NCBI GenBank assembly: GCA_964560855.1
Contig: CAZLLU010000012.1
Coordinates: 1-19,631 of the forward strand
Length of the DNA: 19,631 nt
From: CAJBLF01 sp964560855
Lineage (GTDB): Bacteria; Patescibacteriota; Gracilibacteria; Absconditabacterales; Absconditicoccaceae
Direction of reading: 5' to 3'
Part shown: piece after piece, positions 18,362 through 19,631 of the stretch
Layout: each line of letters begins with the position of its first letter
Numbering within the stretch: position 1 is the first letter of the stretch
The notes under the pieces: model-generated
What the model was told of the DNA's origin: nothing
Databases searched by the model: none
What the model saw: the letters and a program-made list of their open reading frames with translations, nothing else
Made by a program: the position numbers and the translations under genes

Positions 18362-18529
18362 CATATATTTACTGTATACTTATTTTATAAGAATGGCAAT
18401 ATAAATTTGATATTTAAATATATTCTGTGCTAACGAAAAGCTATATGATTTTATTGCAATGCCTTTGTTTTCCTTGTATATAAGGATAAAAAAAAGCCGT
18501 AAACAAAAAACATCCATAAAACAAAAATG

Positions 18530-18780
18530 AGTTACGCCAGTTGGGAATATCGCTAATAACAAAGACCGCAGATCCTGTGTTAGGATTTGTACGCAAGTAT
18601 AAGTACCTTACCAAAGCGAACGACTTGCATTCATCTTAGAGATGGCTTTTGAATTTTATTGGGTATACACAACAAGTAGAGGAGTTGCTTTACTGGTTCT
18701 GTACGCCTAATAGATAATAGGCACGGCCGTCTCTAAGTAGACGGCTACCTGGTTATCTATCAGGTAGCTTTTTCTTTTTC
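18530..18780 (+). ncRNA. Candidate structured non-coding RNA
   Basis: A stretch without a credible ORF ends in three consecutive hairpins: GCCTA/TAGGC (18705-18722), GCCGTCT-CTAAGT-AGACGGC (18726-18745) and GCTACCTG/CAGGTAGC (18744-18768), the last followed by a T-run. The second and third share two bases, so they cannot both form fully. Upstream are smaller hairpins such as ATCCT-GTGTT-AGGAT near 18575 and CATCT-TAG-AGATG near 18635. The local GC content is higher than in the flanking AT-rich DNA. The 5' end is not defined; -10-like TATACT at 18375 or TATATAAG near 18479 could serve. No family is recognised. No gene follows on this strand, so it is not a leader of anything in view. Confidence 0.45.
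18744..18780 (+). terminator. Intrinsic terminator of the candidate ncRNA
   Basis: The 8-bp stem GCTACCTG/CAGGTAGC with a nine-base loop is followed by TTTTTCTTTTTC. It points rightward and ends a transcript that has no protein gene. Confidence 0.75.
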
Positions 18781-18804
18781 ATGAAAAATTTTCTGATAAA
18801 GAGA

Positions 18805-18832
18805 AAGAGAGTCGGACACACCGAACTCTCTT
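18805..18832 (-). terminator. Terminator of the 110-aa protein gene
   Basis: On the minus strand AAGAGAGTTCGG-TGTGT-CCGACTCTCTT forms an 11-bp stem with one bulged base, 18 bases after the stop codon at 18850, followed by a moderately U-rich stretch (TCTCTTTATC). Confidence 0.7.
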
Positions 18833-18849
18833 AATGCTTTATAAGGTGG

Positions 18850-19182
18850 CTAAGCTACTGCCATCTTTTTGTCTTCCTTCGTCGCTAATGTGAAGGACTG
18901 GATGCTGATGATGGGAATATCTTTCCCACTTTTGACGCCGAATTTTTTGCCGTTCGGATTGATGATAGCACAGAGATCCACACGGATCTCTACGATGTCC
19001 ATCGTCTTGTCTTTGAGGGCTTCGTTGGATTGGAGTGTACTAACCAGATCTTCTTTTTTGTAGTAGATTCCTAAGCGTCCAGTTCTTACCAGCATGCTTT
19101 TTTCTAATTCCTTTGATTCGTCAGCAAATGCGACGAAGTAGCCGATTTTTGTATCGGCAGCATTCGATACTGTTTTATTCAT
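18850..19182 (-). CDS. Unknown 110-aa protein
   Basis: A complete small ORF beginning MNKTVSNAADTKIGYFVAF and ending KEDKKMAVA. I do not recognise a family. It is soluble, with alternating short beta-like segments (VEIRVDLCAII, DIPIISIQSFTLA) and a central charged helix. None of its six Gly codons is TGA and its Arg codons are AGA, CGC and CGT, unlike most neighbours, which suggests high expression or a different origin. It stands alone between its own promoter (TTGATT-16-TATAAA) and its own terminator. The start ATG at 19182 has the context TTTTACTATG, like ftsH. Synonymous-looking codon choice, own signals and clean ends support a real gene. Confidence 0.75.
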   Translation of the reverse strand: MNKTVSNAADTKIGYFVAFADESKELEKSMLVRTGRLGIYYKKEDLVSTLQSNEALKDKTMDIVEIRVDLCAIINPNGKKFGVKSGKDIPIISIQSFTLATKEDKKMAVA

Positions 19183-19230
19183 AGTAAAATTTTGATTATT
19201 TTTTTATTTTATCCCTTTCGGATATTGTTC

Positions 19231-19258
19231 TTTATACATATTTGCTTTTAAAAATCAA
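19231..19258 (-). promoter_or_regulatory. Promoter of the 110-aa protein gene
   Basis: On the minus strand TTGATT (19258-19253), a 16-base spacer and TATAAA (19236-19231) lie about 50 bases before the ATG at 19182. Confidence 0.5.
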
Positions 19259-19631
19259 TATCACGTTTTTTTTGTTTTTGGTAGAGGAGTACTCCCCTCA
19301 TTTTTTGTGTTTTTTCGGCTTTTGAAGCTGAGTCCCCTGTAAAATCCGTGCGTTTTTTATCCCTGGGTGGTACTTAGTTCAGCTCGAACCTAAAAACGAG
19401 TCTAATAATTCGGGGAATCTAGATCTAAAATTGTTATTTTCTTGATTTTTAGGTATTTTTAGACTTTTGATTTTTCAGAAAAATAAAAAACTATATTTGA
19501 ATAAAATATAGTTCTAAACTTATTTTTATTTCTAAAAATATATTTTTTTTGTTTCTTCGTCAAAGTATACCGAACTTTGCACAAGATATATTGTGTAACA
19601 TTGCAATTGTATTTTTTGCAAACCTATGATG
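19259..19631. other. AT-rich non-coding right end
   Basis: No credible gene on either strand with TGA read as Gly. Visible items: GGAGTACTCC palindrome near 19290 followed by T-runs; a 10-bp hairpin AACTATATTT-GAATA-AAATATAGTT around 19489-19515, followed on the minus strand by a T-rich run, so it may end a minus-strand transcript from beyond the window; and a rightward promoter-like TTGCAA-18-TATGAT (19601-19606, 19625-19630) at the very edge. A GC-richer patch at about 19330-19420 (CCCTGGGTGGTACTTAG, TCAGCTCGAACC) could be part of a structured RNA, but I cannot identify it. Confidence 0.4.

Noticed and set aside
18600..18650. tmRNA tag-like reading GCG AAC GAC ... TAG (A-N-D)
   Set aside because: The peptide does not end in the usual Ala-rich tag and no tRNA-like ends with a T-arm are present around it.
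19360..19440. Possible tRNA around GGTTCGAGC on the minus strand
   Set aside because: The T-loop-like string has no proper T-stem and no matching acceptor or anticodon arm on either strand.

Overview
This window comes from a bacterium with a non-standard genetic code. Nearly every gene is broken into short ORFs at TGA under the standard table, but reads through as one full-length, familiar protein once TGA is read as glycine (NCBI table 25, known from Gracilibacteria and Absconditabacteria/SR1). A second deviation is visible: CGA and CGG fall repeatedly where the protein families have an invariant tryptophan (UNG, LemA, DUF378, TPM, a Pif1-like helicase, Ca2+-type P-ATPase), whereas conserved arginines use AGA, AGG, CGT or CGC. 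From memory, CGA/CGG-to-Trp has been proposed for Absconditabacterales, so I favour an SR1/Absconditabacteria genome. Reduced AT-rich gene content and scarce Shine-Dalgarno sites fit a Patescibacteria/CPR lifestyle. All protein reads below use TGA=Gly and CGA/CGG=Trp.

Layout. Left end, minus strand: a partial tRNA-Trp(CCA) at the edge, a tRNA-like folded element, an RNase P RNA gene with a very large expansion in its P12 helix, then a P2-type (Ca2+-like) P-type ATPase. From about 3.48 kb the plus strand carries a DUF378 membrane protein, uracil-DNA glycosylase (ung), a Pif1-like helicase, recG, the cluster ftsH - ricT (PSP1) - TPR membrane protein closed by a terminator, an M20 peptidase, galU preceded by a 7-bp tandem repeat, dnaB, and a TPM-domain protein - unknown protein - LemA cluster closed by a UUCG-loop terminator. 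The right end holds a probable structured non-coding RNA, a small unknown protein on the minus strand convergent with it, and about 450 bases without a recognisable gene.

Functional themes: DNA repair and replication (ung, Pif1-like helicase, recG, dnaB), membrane proteostasis and envelope (ftsH, TPR protein, TPM/LemA pair), ion transport, nucleotide-sugar supply (galU), peptide hydrolysis (M20) and RNA processing (rnpB). This is mainly core chromosome; I see no phage, insertion sequence, CRISPR array or defence island. The unusual content is the dual codon reassignment, the rnpB expansion, the tRNA-like element, the candidate non-coding RNA, the repeat-derived insertion in RecG and the unknown gene between TPM and LemA.
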